Source: Leptospira neocaledonica
GTDB taxonomy: Bacteria > Spirochaetota > Leptospiria > Leptospirales > Leptospiraceae
DNA length: 64,000 bases
NCBI RefSeq assembly: GCF_002812205.1
Contig: NZ_NPEA01000004.1
Location: 310,001 to 374,000, forward strand
Reading direction: 5' to 3'
Both the position numbers and the translations under genes were made by a program. Position 1 is the first letter of the stretch. Every line of letters starts with the position of its first letter. Under the pieces are notes generated by a model. That model was not told the origin of the DNA, searched no databases, and saw only the letters and a program-made list of their open reading frames with translations. This document shows positions 8,184 through 16,516 of this stretch, piece after piece.

Positions 8184-8203
8184 CTACACATGTGTAATTA
8201 CAT
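8178..8203. promoter_or_regulatory. 26-bp palindromic operator, probable MarR binding site
   Basis: The two half sites are ATGTAAcTACACA and TGTGTAaTTACAT. Twelve of thirteen base pairs match across the centre between 8190 and 8191, and the inner TACACATGTGTA is perfect. Length, symmetry and position (39 bp before the chosen thioesterase start) fit a MarR dimer site. Binding by the regulator encoded at 7083-7595 is inferred from adjacency. Confidence 0.7.
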
Positions 8204-8252
8204 GGATTGGACTTTTCCGAATCTCGGTCAAGGCAAAAAATCTCTTCTCACG

Positions 8253-8270
8253 TTGTTGGAATTCCAACAA
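8253..8270. repeat. intergenic GGAATTCC palindrome, copy 2
   Basis: TTGTTGGAATTCCAACAA, a perfect 18-bp palindrome, the most symmetrical member of the family. Confidence 0.75.
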
Positions 8271-8300
8271 AAATCCACAATTTTGGGGCTTGGCCGCGTC

Positions 8301-8432
8301 CTCGCAAACGACTCATAAGGAGTGAGCGAGCCCGAGATAGCCGGAGGCGTTTATCGAGGGCGCACCAAACAAGCTCGGACCGAGCTCTCGCCTCCGGTCA
8401 AAAAATCGCATTTGCGATTTTTGTGACCCCGG
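8301..8432. repeat. GC-rich nested-hairpin block
   Basis: Several inverted repeats stand in succession. CTCGC/GCGAG (8301/8326) encloses ACTC/GAGT. CCGGAGGCG (8341-8349) pairs with CGCCTCCGG (8389-8397) and encloses AGCTCGG-A-CCGAGCT (8372-8386). Finally GGTCA-A-AAAAATCGCA (8396-8411) pairs with TGCGATTTTT-G-TGACC (8414-8429), a 16-bp stem with one mismatch and a 2-nt loop. The arrangement recalls REP/BIME-like or small MITE-derived elements. Confidence 0.65.
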
Positions 8433-8470
8433 CTCGATCTCTCGCGGAAATCGTGAATGAAAAATTTTGC

Positions 8471-8486
8471 TGTTGGAGCTCCTACA
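8471..8486. repeat. intergenic GGAGCTCC palindrome, copy 3
   Basis: TGTTGGAGCTCCTACA, a variant of the family with a GAGCTC core and one mismatched pair in the arms. Confidence 0.7.
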
Positions 8487-8602
8487 ACTGGATGTCATAA
8501 ATTTCGTTTGAAAAAAATATGATTTTGTGATAGGGAAATGCCAGCTCTCCCACGAGCCACTCCCCCCAAACCCAACGCAGGGCGGGGGCCGCCCTTAACT
8601 CA

Positions 8603-8618
8603 TGTAGGAACTCCTACA
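8603..8618. repeat. intergenic GGAACTCC palindrome, copy 4
   Basis: TGTAGGAACTCCTACA, 16 bp with symmetrical TGTAGGA/TCCTACA arms and a non-symmetrical AC centre. Confidence 0.7.
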
Positions 8619-8645
8619 AAAGATTATAAATTCACCTCGAAAATC

Positions 8646-9554
8646 TCAATCCAACTTAGAAGGCAGAAGATCTAACAATTCGGACCATCGTATTTTATCT
8701 TCGGGAACCATTTTCCCTCTTCTATCATATCGAATATTATAAATTCCGAATTCTCCCTTGTACAATTTAGAAACTTGAGAAGAAGTGGATTGTTTTCCAC
8801 AACCTGAATGTTCCCAAGAATAAGAAATTTTCCCTGATTTTTCAGACTCCAGATTCCAAAGAATATTCGGGCATTCTTTTTTCTTACCAGACTCCAATAA
8901 GGAATAAATTTCGGAAGGAGAAGATACTCTTACCTTATAAACATGAATGGAAAGCATTTCATTCCAGAACAATAAAGATTCCGACTTGGGCACGTACTGC
9001 AATAATGCCTGATCCATTCTATCCACATCTGAAATCAATTTCCAGTCTCGTCCATCCAAACGAATAAACTCCCCTTCTGCATCTAAAGAAAGATCTTTTC
9101 TGAATTGTTTTTTATCGGATTCGTGGACAGAAATTTCTGTTTGCAAATGAGTGATTAGACCATTATCGTTTTTTAATGTGACTCGGACCCATTTATGAGT
9201 CGTCCCAACCTTTCGGATCCAATCTTTGTTTTCGGAAGCTTCTACCCTAAATTTCAAAAGAACAGATCCAACAGAAAGCGGCTTTTCATGCTGGAATAAT
9301 AAAACATCGGAAGAATTTTCATTTAATTCAAACCCTTCCAAACTTATCAGAGCTGGATTTTTTACCGTACCTTTTATGAAAATTTCTATCTTCTTAGGTT
9401 CCGTTTTATAAAAAACCTTTTCAAGCTTAAACCATTCGTTTTCTGTTTTCTTCTTACGGATCATGTCCGGGAAACAAAAAGTAAATAGAAATATGTAAAA
9501 AAGAGAAATTACTATTTTAGAATACGAATTTTTGGGAGAAAAGTCCAAATTCAA
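8646..9554 (-). CDS. hypothetical exported protein, TTG start
   Basis: A protein of about 302 residues that I do not recognise. I place the start at a TTG whose bases overlap the TGA of the upstream membrane-protein gene (TTGA). This puts a signal peptide (IVISLFYIFLFTFCFPDM) at the N-terminus; the longer open frame to 9629 would bury it behind 25 odd Cys-rich residues. The mature part is beta-rich with a basic KKKTENEWFKLEKVFY opening, and includes ...ECPNILWNLESEKSGKISYSW and two cysteines near the C-terminus. Coupling with the upstream gene suggests an envelope function, not specified further. Confidence 0.7.
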   Translation of the reverse strand: MNLDFSPKNSYSKIVISLFYIFLFTFCFPDMIRKKKTENEWFKLEKVFYKTEPKKIEIFIKGTVKNPALISLEGFELNENSSDVLLFQHEKPLSVGSVLLKFRVEASENKDWIRKVGTTHKWVRVTLKNDNGLITHLQTEISVHESDKKQFRKDLSLDAEGEFIRLDGRDWKLISDVDRMDQALLQYVPKSESLLFWNEMLSIHVYKVRVSSPSEIYSLLESGKKKECPNILWNLESEKSGKISYSWEHSGCGKQSTSSQVSKLYKGEFGIYNIRYDRRGKMVPEDKIRWSELLDLLPSKLD

Positions 9555-10249
9555 CTCGCAACAAATCTTCTGCGAATAGAAACAAGATGAGCGAATAAAA
9601 CAGAAGGAACTATAAAAGAAGGCAGCCATACGTACGGAAATTGAAAAACCGCAGTGTTCGGTCTTTCAAAAGACAATTTTTGGAAAGGACCAGGTGCGGA
9701 TAAGATCCCCAAGATCACAATATTCAATAAGAACACAAGACCTACTATATTCCAAAACAAAATCCAATTTTTAGAAGATATTGGTTTATTCAAAATAAAA
9801 TAAGCCGCAATCGGAGCGGTTAGTCCGATCAAAATATCGAAATTCCAACCTGCAAATGTCATGCTGATCGGAACCCAACCATACATTGCCAACCAATATA
9901 AAACAAGTTCCACAGGGATTCTTGCCAGGTGTAAGTAAGTTAAATTTTCTCCTGGGATCTGATCCATCCAAGCCTTACTAGAAGGAAAAACAAAAAGTAA
10001 AAGTAGAAGCAAGATTGGCGGGACAACCATACATAAAAATCTGGGGGGAAAAGAATCAGTGACTAGATAAAATCCAGTCCCGCTTAAAATTCCTTGTAAT
10101 ACAAGCCATGCAGCTAATGCCAATAGGATCAAAGAAGAACCGATCCAATTTTTTCGAGAGCCTAAAACAAGAGAGAAAAAATATCCTAAAATAGCAAATA
10201 CAGTAGAACCGAAAACTATTGGAACAAGTGGTGGGAGATGAGCCGACAT
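9551..10249 (-). CDS. hypothetical polytopic membrane protein
   Basis: A 232-residue protein with about six hydrophobic helices (VFAILGYFFSLVLG, SSLILLALAAWLVLQGIL, MVVPPILLLLLLFVFP, LVLYWLAMYGWVPISM, LIGLTAPIAAYFIL, ILFWNIVGLVFLLNIVIL). The C-terminus is short and basic (RRRFVAS). No transporter or enzyme motif is visible. An AGGGA lies 7 bases before the ATG. It is the first gene of a coupled pair with the exported protein downstream. Confidence 0.78.
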   Translation of the reverse strand: MSAHLPPLVPIVFGSTVFAILGYFFSLVLGSRKNWIGSSLILLALAAWLVLQGILSGTGFYLVTDSFPPRFLCMVVPPILLLLLLFVFPSSKAWMDQIPGENLTYLHLARIPVELVLYWLAMYGWVPISMTFAGWNFDILIGLTAPIAAYFILNKPISSKNWILFWNIVGLVFLLNIVILGILSAPGPFQKLSFERPNTAVFQFPYVWLPSFIVPSVLFAHLVSIRRRFVAS

Positions 10250-10364
10250 TAACGATCCCTAAAAAGGAGGCCCAAATCATTGGAATTTTAGAAAATAAGG
10301 CAATCATTTTCCTCGAAATTCCGACCAATTCTTACATCTCCTTTTTCGCCTAAGCGCCGTATTT

Positions 10365-10380
10365 TGTTGGAATTCCTACA
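10365..10380. repeat. intergenic GGAATTCC palindrome, copy 5
   Basis: TGTTGGAATTCCTACA, in the divergent gap upstream of the LysM-FecR gene. One arm has TGTTGG and the other CCTACA, so the pair has one mismatch. Confidence 0.7.
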
Positions 10381-10427
10381 AGATTCCCTTCTAATACTAG
10401 GATAGAACTAGTTTCCCAGGATAAACC

Positions 10428-11327
10428 ATGGCTTTCCAGAAATTCCCTTTTTTGATCTCCCGATCTAAACTTTTTCAATTTTTTGCAATCTTACTCATCT
10501 CCGTTTCTCTGATCGGAGTACTTGCGGAGCCTAAAAAAGGTGTACATGAAGACGTTTTCGAATATAAGGTAAAGAAAAATGATACTTTATCCAAGATCGC
10601 AAAGGAATTTCTACAAGATCCAAGGAACTGGAAAGAATTATTAAAATATAATGAAATTCCAAACCCTTCTTTGATTAGAGAAGGCACCACACTTTTGATT
10701 CCAGGCTTTTTAAGAAAGGACACCATCTCTGCTACCGGTGAAATTATAAAACCGAATGCAGGCCCTGTGGCGGTAGCCGATTTTCAGAAGGGACAGGTCC
10801 AATTCTCCAGAGATTTTACTCCGACCGGACTTCCCGCAAGCTGGTCCAAACTTTCTAAAGACCAATTATTGAATATGGACGATTGGGTCCAGACAGGACA
10901 AGGTTCTTCTTCTAAGATCATATTTACCAAAAACGGAACCGTTGTAGAACTCAGAGAAAAAACTTTAACTAGGATCGTAAAAACGACTTCTGAATCCATC
11001 TCAGAATACAAACTGAACAAGGATGGAGGAATTCTTGAACTCAAATCGGGATATCTGGAAGCAAAGGTTCCTCCTAAAAAACCGGGAGACGATACCCGCA
11101 AATTTATGGTAGTCACTCCTACAGCAGTAGTAGGAGTAAGAGGAACAGAATTATATGTTAATGCTCCAGATCCTGAAAATACTACGGTAGGATGTTACAA
11201 AGGAGAATTAGAAGTCTCCGCCGAAGGAAAAACAGTAGCGGTCCCTGCAGGATTCGGAACTACTGTGGTAAAAGGACAGGCTCCTTCCAAACCGGAAAAA
11301 CTTCCCGAAAAGGTTGAGTTAGAGTGA
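10428..11327 (+). CDS. LysM and FecR domain exported protein
   Basis: A 299-residue exported protein. A basic N-terminus and hydrophobic segment (about residues 15-33, ending VLAEP) form the signal peptide. A LysM domain follows at roughly 45-95 (YKVKKNDTLSKIAKEF...NPSLIREGTTLLIPGF) and should bind peptidoglycan. A FecR-like beta domain lies at roughly 150-270 (TPTAVVGVRGTELYVN, GCYKGELEVSAEGKTVAVPAGFGT). The pairing is common in Leptospira, where FecR domains are thought to act as periplasmic scaffolds rather than iron sensors. Its stop overlaps the next gene's GTG start, so the two are made together. Confidence 0.88.
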   Translation: MAFQKFPFLISRSKLFQFFAILLISVSLIGVLAEPKKGVHEDVFEYKVKKNDTLSKIAKEFLQDPRNWKELLKYNEIPNPSLIREGTTLLIPGFLRKDTISATGEIIKPNAGPVAVADFQKGQVQFSRDFTPTGLPASWSKLSKDQLLNMDDWVQTGQGSSSKIIFTKNGTVVELREKTLTRIVKTTSESISEYKLNKDGGILELKSGYLEAKVPPKKPGDDTRKFMVVTPTAVVGVRGTELYVNAPDPENTTVGCYKGELEVSAEGKTVAVPAGFGTTVVKGQAPSKPEKLPEKVELE

Positions 11328-12562
11328 GAATTCTGGATCGGAATATTATAAAATATAAATTTTCATTTTTATTATCTTTCCTGCTTCTTCTTTCAGGAGA
11401 GGCATTTTCAGAACAACAGAGAGTGAGCCTTCGTTGGAAGCCCAGCCAAGGCGCTGAAAGTTATTTATTAGAACTTTCCGAAGATAGGGATTTTTTAAGA
11501 GTTCATCATTTTTATAAGACCAAAAATTTCCGTTACGAGTTCAATTCTCAAGATTCCAAATTTTACGTACGCGTTGTTGGAATAAATGTGGATGGCGCGA
11601 GAGGAGTATCTTCTCCCATAATTTCTTTGGCGGATAAATTTGCTGCAGCACCTAAAGTAAAAGTAGAAAGACCTTCTACAGTAGTCGCTTCTTCCGAAGA
11701 ATTGCGAATCTCACTCGGTGATCCTAAAACAAGCGGACCTTCTTCCAATTCTCCCGGATCTCCAAATTCGCAAAAGCAAGTTCCTGTCTCCACTTACTAT
11801 CGTGTTAATGGAGGGGAATGGCAGAAGTATGAAGGATCTATTTCTCTTTCCCAAGAAGGTTGGAACGAGGTGGAATTTTACTCCGAAGATATATTAGGAA
11901 ATAAAGAAACACCTAAAAAAACAAAATATCTGAAAGACACGACCGCACCTCAAGTCCGTTTAATCGGGGAAAAGAAGGGACAATCTGGCCTAATAGAAAT
12001 AAAATCCGGAGCAGAACTTACATTACAAGTTACCGAAGAAGGAGCCGGAATGGAAGAGATCACAATCAATCTTGCTGCAAGAGATGGAAGCGGGGCTGAA
12101 GTAAATCTAACTCTTTCCGGAGAAGAAGCTAAGAAGCCGATTAAAATTTCGTCCGCAGACATTGACGGACTTTCTATTCTTCGTTGGGAAGCAAATGACA
12201 AAGCAGGAAATTATATCCAATCCGAGATCCCTTTGTTAATAGATGCAAAACATCCGGTATGCCTATTCGCTCCTACGGAAGGAAAACTAAGAGAAGATGG
12301 GATCTATTATTTAAAAGAAAATGGCCTTATAGCAATACGTTGTGAAGATCCAGGAACTGGGTCAGGACTTTCAAAATTGGAATATAAGATTGGTAATGGT
12401 CCTGTCCAACCCTATCAAAATCCGATAGGGTTCAACGCAGGAATTCATTCTGTCACGGTATTTACTTCGGACAGAGTAGGAAACCGTGCAGAGTTCAAAA
12501 TTAAAGTAAACGCATTACGACCGGATTGGCAGAAGACCGGATCAGAACTCCAAGAAAAATAG
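11324..12562 (+). CDS. exported protein with Ig-like/OmpL47-type repeats
   Basis: A 412-residue protein starting with GTG inside the stop of the LysM-FecR gene (GTGA overlap). A signal peptide (FSFLLSFLLLLSGEAFSEQ) is followed by a fibronectin-like opening (VSLRWKPSQGAESYLLELSED). Two or three OmpL47-like units come next, each with the pattern YRVNGGEWQKYEGSISL...GWNEVEFYSEDILGN and a closing DTTAP or DAKHP linker. A proline/serine linker (about residues 127-150) separates the first domain. It is probably a surface or periplasmic adhesin/scaffold working with its coupled partner. Confidence 0.82.
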   Translation: MRILDRNIIKYKFSFLLSFLLLLSGEAFSEQQRVSLRWKPSQGAESYLLELSEDRDFLRVHHFYKTKNFRYEFNSQDSKFYVRVVGINVDGARGVSSPIISLADKFAAAPKVKVERPSTVVASSEELRISLGDPKTSGPSSNSPGSPNSQKQVPVSTYYRVNGGEWQKYEGSISLSQEGWNEVEFYSEDILGNKETPKKTKYLKDTTAPQVRLIGEKKGQSGLIEIKSGAELTLQVTEEGAGMEEITINLAARDGSGAEVNLTLSGEEAKKPIKISSADIDGLSILRWEANDKAGNYIQSEIPLLIDAKHPVCLFAPTEGKLREDGIYYLKENGLIAIRCEDPGTGSGLSKLEYKIGNGPVQPYQNPIGFNAGIHSVTVFTSDRVGNRAEFKIKVNALRPDWQKTGSELQEK

Positions 12563-12645
12563 TTTATTAACTTTTTATAATACCTCATACAAAAGGCCGA
12601 TTTTTAAAAAGTGTATGACGTAGACTATAAATGAGGAAAGAGGCA

Positions 12646-12674
12646 GGGACCCGTATTTTCAACGGATCCCTTTT
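12646..12674 (+). terminator. hairpin terminator between convergent genes
   Basis: GGGACCCGT (12646-12654) pairs with ACGGATCCC (12662-12670), eight of nine pairs, and a TTTT follows. It is placed to end the rightward LysM-FecR operon. Confidence 0.6.
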
Positions 12675-12679
12675 GGTTT

Positions 12680-13720
12680 CTAATTTTCTGTGCTTGGTGA
12701 AGAAGCAGAAGGACTTGCAGGCTTGGCTGCCGGAGCAGGAGCGCTCGGTTTATTATCCACTTTTTGGATTTTAGTTTCAGGAGGAGTGGTATCCACTATA
12801 AAGGCGATCTTCTTAACTTCGCTTTCATTACCTACGGAATCTACCGACTTAGCTTCGATCGTATGATTTCCTTGTGCTTCTACGGAAACAGGATCTGCAT
12901 AGGACTTCCATTCTCCGGAATCTATTTTGTAAAAGATCTGCTTAATTCCGGATAATGTATCGGAAGCTTTAATAGTAAATGCGTTCCCGCTTTTTACGAA
13001 AATTTTATCTTTTACGGTAACAAGCGCTGAACCGAAAAGTTCTACCAAAGGTTTCTCTTGGTCGACGGTCACTGCCAAAACAGAATCAGTAGAAGTATTT
13101 CCGGATTTATCAGTTGCAGAAAACTTAATAGTATTCACTCCCGCTTTTTCCAACTGGATTGGTCTACCATCATACACCTTTGGTTCGGAACCATTGATCG
13201 AAATTTTGATATCTTGAACACCTGCCAGGTTATCCTGAGCGGTAACGGAATAAGTCAAAGTTTTTGTAGCATAGTTCGTATTCTCATGAACTATAAGTGC
13301 CGCACTCGGAGTGATCTTGGTAGAAGGTGGAGTATTATCAACAAGAACGTTAAAATGTTTTTCAGGCTCTTTGTTTCCCGCTTTATCTACCGCTCTATAA
13401 GTGATCTTAGTCAAACCTTCTCTTACTAATGTGATGGAAGAAACATATTTAGTGTAATCCCCCGATCCGATCTTGTATTCGATATAATCCACTGTGGAAC
13501 CTTCATCCTTTGAGTTGAATTCGAAGGATGATTGGGAATTGATATATAGATCCGGTTTTTCTCCAGACGACGATTCTCTTTCTGTTCCGGATGGTTTAGT
13601 AGTTTCTGCCTTAGGTGTGGTGGATTTCGGAGGAGCGGTCGTACCTGGCGAAGTTTGAGCGAAAATAGCGCTGGAGACTAGCAAAGTTGCTAGAAGGACC
13701 CATAAGGGATTGCGATTCAT
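12680..13720 (-). CDS. OmpL47-like Ig-repeat exported protein
   Basis: About 346 residues from the preferred start MNRNPLWVLL, which gives a clean signal peptide ending SSAIFAQ; the longer frame adds 18 polar residues and is unlikely. A Pro/Thr/Ser/Lys-rich linker (residues about 24-55) precedes three Ig/OmpL47-type repeats with the pattern YKIgSGdyxKYvssI...eGlxxIxyraVDKaGNxe, each closed by VDxTPP or VDQEKP. The last copy reads YKIDSGEWKSYADPV. A Ala/Pro-rich tail follows. OmpL47 proteins are Leptospira envelope proteins, some surface-exposed; ligand unknown. It converges on a protein with related repeats at 11324-12562. Confidence 0.86.
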   Translation of the reverse strand: MNRNPLWVLLATLLVSSAIFAQTSPGTTAPPKSTTPKAETTKPSGTERESSSGEKPDLYINSQSSFEFNSKDEGSTVDYIEYKIGSGDYTKYVSSITLVREGLTKITYRAVDKAGNKEPEKHFNVLVDNTPPSTKITPSAALIVHENTNYATKTLTYSVTAQDNLAGVQDIKISINGSEPKVYDGRPIQLEKAGVNTIKFSATDKSGNTSTDSVLAVTVDQEKPLVELFGSALVTVKDKIFVKSGNAFTIKASDTLSGIKQIFYKIDSGEWKSYADPVSVEAQGNHTIEAKSVDSVGNESEVKKIAFIVDTTPPETKIQKVDNKPSAPAPAAKPASPSASSPSTEN

Positions 13721-13822
13721 TCTTTTCTCCAATGGAAAATTAGTGTTATCACTGTTTGACGACAAAAAATCCACAGAATCTTCGCATTCTTTATGAGAAA
13801 TTCGAAAAATTCAGGCTAAATT

Positions 13823-13841
13823 TCCTCAATTCGACTGAGGA
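13823..13841 (-). terminator. short hairpin downstream of the membrane-protein gene
   Basis: TCCTCA and TGAGGA flank a 7-nt loop ten bases past the stop codon. No strong T-run follows on the minus strand, so terminator function is only possible. Confidence 0.35.
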
Positions 13842-13850
13842 GAAAAACTT

Positions 13851-14333
13851 CTATTTCTTTTCTTTTTTGGAGAAGGACCCAGCCTTCCAAAATTTATAAA
13901 CAGGTAAAAAACTACCTAAAACAGGCAATAACATCAAAATAGCATAGGCTCTGGAAAACAAACTTGGGGTCCCATTCTCAACCGCATCCGTAGAATTATA
14001 TAAAGTAAGATCGGAAACGATCACTACACATAAATCGTGATTTTGTAATGTAGAATATACGAAATAAACAGGAATGTAGGCGATATAAAAATACAAACAG
14101 AGCAAGAATGGAAAAGATACGAGCGCTTGACCGACCAAACCTCCAGAAGGAATCCCGAACCATATTAGAAAAAGAGATAATATGGAAACTGCAAAAGCTG
14201 CTTGGGTGAATAAAAGAAAAATGCCGCCATTTCCGTGGGTGCAAGTGCCCGCTTCGGCGAGAACAATACAAAACGGAATGAGTAAGAACAGAAGGTCCCC
14301 AAACCAAAATAGGATTTTTTTGAGTATATTCAT
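13851..14333 (-). CDS. hypothetical four-helix membrane protein
   Basis: A 160-residue inner-membrane protein with four predicted helices. A conserved-looking loop (LAEAGTCTHGNGGIF) contains cysteine and histidine near the first periplasmic turn, and the C-terminus is lysine-rich (KAGSFSKKEKK). I cannot assign a family. It begins directly after the stop of the DUF488 gene, so it is translated from the same message. Confidence 0.72.
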   Translation of the reverse strand: MNILKKILFWFGDLLFLLIPFCIVLAEAGTCTHGNGGIFLLFTQAAFAVSILSLFLIWFGIPSGGLVGQALVSFPFLLCLYFYIAYIPVYFVYSTLQNHDLCVVIVSDLTLYNSTDAVENGTPSLFSRAYAILMLLPVLGSFLPVYKFWKAGSFSKKEKK

Positions 14334-14678
14334 TTATTTCGACAAAAATTCCTTTAGAGCGATCGCGTTATTATATTCCAAACTTTTGGAAGAATATAAA
14401 AAGGTGATCACTTTTTCATCCAAGGAAACTTTTAATTTTTCTAATCCTTCCAGATTCGATTTTAATTCTGCCCAATATCTTTTTTTGAATTCGGCCCAAT
14501 GTTGCGGGTCATGACTATACCATTTTCTAAGTTCGTTACTGGGAGAGATCTCTTTCAACCAAAGATCGATTTTACCGGATTCCTTGCTAATCCCTCTGGG
14601 CCAAAGACGATCCACCAAAATTCTTTTCCCATCCTCTTTAGAAGGGACTTCGTATACTCTTTTAATCTTTATCTCCAT
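14334..14678 (-). CDS. DUF488 family protein
   Basis: A 114-residue cytoplasmic protein with the DUF488 signature: [27 protein letters not shown] at the start, then [31 protein letters not shown], and a C-terminal [23 protein letters not shown]. The family is widespread and its function unknown; it often sits near redox or stress genes. Here it lies between a nitroreductase-like gene 5 bp upstream and a membrane protein directly downstream. Confidence 0.93.
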   Translation of the reverse strand: MEIKIKRVYEVPSKEDGKRILVDRLWPRGISKESGKIDLWLKEISPSNELRKWYSHDPQHWAEFKKRYWAELKSNLEGLEKLKVSLDEKVITFLYSSKSLEYNNAIALKEFLSK

Positions 14679-14683
14679 CGAAT

Positions 14684-15859
14684 TTATAAGAGAAAATCTT
14701 TCGTATCTCTTCTCGGACTATAATAGTGATAATCACTCATGCCCAAACGAACCAACATCTGGATCTTTTCTCCGGGTTTTAAAGAAGATTCTAATTCTTT
14801 TCTAATAGGATCCATTTCGGGATATTCCTGCAAAATCTGGCTCATCGGATGAAGAGAAAATCCACTTTTAGTGACAGCTAAGTGCAAACGAAGATAATCT
14901 CTTCCTGCTTGGATCCAATCAATAATCTCGTTTTGATCCGTTTTCAAAAAAATAAATCCTTTTGAACTTTCTACCTGAGAAGCGAACATATCCATTCCTG
15001 CTTTTTTATTTTCAGGAGAATGCCAACTTTCAGTTCCAGGTTTTAAGAAAAAATTTCGAGCAAAATAATATTTCAAACCGGAAACTCCTGTTGCTCTAAG
15101 AGAAAGTCCGTCTTTGAATTTTCCAATCTCGTCGTCATTATAGCGAAACCAAATCCTGGATTCTTCGTACGTATTATAAGTATCGGTTTCCATCTGCATC
15201 GCAGCGACTAATTGTTTTCTTAATTTTTCCGATCCTGCTTTGGGAATAAATTTCAGTTCAGAATACAAAATAGCAGAGTCTTTTCGGATCTTCTCAAAAT
15301 CTTCCTGTGTTAGATCTTCTCCTTCATAAATACTTCTTCGAGTTACTCTATCCGAAATAAATTCAGACAAAGGATTTCGGACAAGATCTTCTTGTTTGAT
15401 CAAAACAATTTTAGCGATCGGTTTTTTGCCGATATCTGCAATCGTATATTTCCCTTCCGGAAATAGGGAAACCTCCGTAGAATATCCTAATACCTGAGTT
15501 CCTAAACTTAAGTTTTCTAGGAAGGTTCCTTGGCCAATATGGATCTGCCTAAAACTGGGATCGGTATCTTTTAATAAACGTTTTTCATCCACAAACAAAA
15601 GTGCAGAATGATCATCTATAATTTTGAATTTCCAAGGTTGGACATTATGAGGGTTCGGAGCAGTGATCCCGATCCGAAGCGATTTCAGGATTGGAGAAAT
15701 ATTTTCAGAAAGAAATCCGGAATCGAATGGATTCTTTCTTTCATAATCATATCTGTCTTTGGAAGAACTTTTACAATATTGTAAAACCTGAGAGGTTGAG
15801 AGAAAGACTCCGAAACTAATACCATATTTCAAAAACGTTTTTCGACTAATGGAAACCAT
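14684..15859 (-). CDS. Acg-like nitroreductase-fold protein, probable Tat substrate
   Basis: A 391-residue flavin-type protein of the Acg family. The N-terminus [17 protein letters not shown] resembles a twin-arginine signal (consensus SRRxFLK, with RK here), and a cysteine in LQYCKSSS could be lipidated. Nitroreductase-fold motifs include [18 protein letters not shown] (FMN phosphate region) and [13 protein letters not shown]. The C-terminal [16 protein letters not shown] is the hallmark of Acg proteins. Members sequester or use FMN; the physiological substrate is unknown. The exported location is an inference from the signal. DUF488 follows in the same operon. Confidence 0.82.
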   Translation of the reverse strand: MVSISRKTFLKYGISFGVFLSTSQVLQYCKSSSKDRYDYERKNPFDSGFLSENISPILKSLRIGITAPNPHNVQPWKFKIIDDHSALLFVDEKRLLKDTDPSFRQIHIGQGTFLENLSLGTQVLGYSTEVSLFPEGKYTIADIGKKPIAKIVLIKQEDLVRNPLSEFISDRVTRRSIYEGEDLTQEDFEKIRKDSAILYSELKFIPKAGSEKLRKQLVAAMQMETDTYNTYEESRIWFRYNDDEIGKFKDGLSLRATGVSGLKYYFARNFFLKPGTESWHSPENKKAGMDMFASQVESSKGFIFLKTDQNEIIDWIQAGRDYLRLHLAVTKSGFSLHPMSQILQEYPEMDPIRKELESSLKPGEKIQMLVRLGMSDYHYYSPRRDTKDFLL

Positions 15860-15910
15860 GGCCGAAAAACCTAAGGCAAATTAAGTCCAAGTCAATCCAA
15901 TTCGACAGAA

Positions 15911-16372
15911 TTATTCCCAATAATTTATCATCAACTCTTTGGACCAATCCGGTTGAGTAATCCCGGACATAGGTAAAAATTCACGCATCACGGGTTTAAT
16001 ATCCACAACAGGAGTTCCGTCAATCGCATCCAAGTATTTCACTAAAAGTTTTTTACCGTCCCTTCTTAGAAGTTCCACAATCGTAGATCCTATATGATTC
16101 GGACGATTTTTCTTTCTTTGAGCAAAGATACCAACTTTAGGCCATCTTTTGTTTTCCCTAGGATGTTCACTGCCTAACACAGGTTCCGTTCCGATGGATT
16201 TATGAAAGATATAGATGATCTCCAAATGGGAAAATGTTTCGATCCCATCCAAGGATTCAGTGGGAATATTATCTTCTAACTCGATCTCGGAAACGATTTC
16301 TGCCCAATAATCGTCTTGCACCTCCGATCTTGAGTTCGAGACCTTTGCGATCGGCCGAATCGTAAATTCCAT
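15911..16372 (-). CDS. trmO: tRNA (N6-threonylcarbamoyl-A37) methyltransferase, TsaA-like
   Basis: A 153-residue protein of the TrmO (YaeB/TsaA-like) family, which uses S-adenosylmethionine to methylate t6A37 in threonine tRNAs. Visible motifs are FTIRPIAKVSN at the start, then SLDGIETFSHLEIIYIFH, KVGIFAQRKKNRPNHIGST, and LDAIDGTPVVDIKPV near the C-terminus. Length is at the short end of the family, lacking the C-terminal extension of the E. coli protein. It stands alone. Confidence 0.92.
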   Translation of the reverse strand: MEFTIRPIAKVSNSRSEVQDDYWAEIVSEIELEDNIPTESLDGIETFSHLEIIYIFHKSIGTEPVLGSEHPRENKRWPKVGIFAQRKKNRPNHIGSTIVELLRRDGKKLLVKYLDAIDGTPVVDIKPVMREFLPMSGITQPDWSKELMINYWE

Positions 16373-16469
16373 AAAAGCCTCTTTATCCGAAAGGATGCCT
16401 TAAGAGACGAATGAAAACACGCTTAGGCAAGAAATTAATAAGCGAAGTCGTTTAAAATATTGTGAGAAA

Positions 16470-16499
16470 GCGGGAGGCCGCAGATAATACCGGCCCCGC
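16470..16499 (-). terminator. GC-rich hairpin terminator
   Basis: GCGGGAGGCCG and CGGCCCCGC pair with one bulged base around a 10-nt loop. On the minus strand it follows the lipoprotein gene stop by 17 bases and is followed by TTTCTC. Confidence 0.65.
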
Positions 16500-16516
16500 G
16501 TTAGGTAGGTTTAGTT

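Larger units (their letters stand above)
8204..8640. other. non-coding, palindrome-rich intergenic island
   Basis: About 440 bp between divergent or unrelated genes with no credible coding frame; short open frames on both strands have no family features. It contains three copies of the GGAATTCC palindrome family, a GC-rich block (8301-8450) made of nested hairpins, and a GGGCGG-ggg-CCGCCC hairpin at 8580-8594. Its base composition is clearly richer in GC than the flanks. Confidence 0.7.

Noticed and set aside
8313..8498. 61-residue open frame on the minus strand in the 8.2-8.6 kb gap
   Set aside because: It lies entirely on the GC-rich hairpin block, has an Arg/Ser-rich composition and no ribosome-binding site; best explained by reduced stop frequency in GC-rich repeats.
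10056..10328. 90-residue open frame antiparallel in frame to the membrane-protein gene
   Set aside because: It shares DNA with the well-supported six-helix gene in another frame and has no independent evidence.
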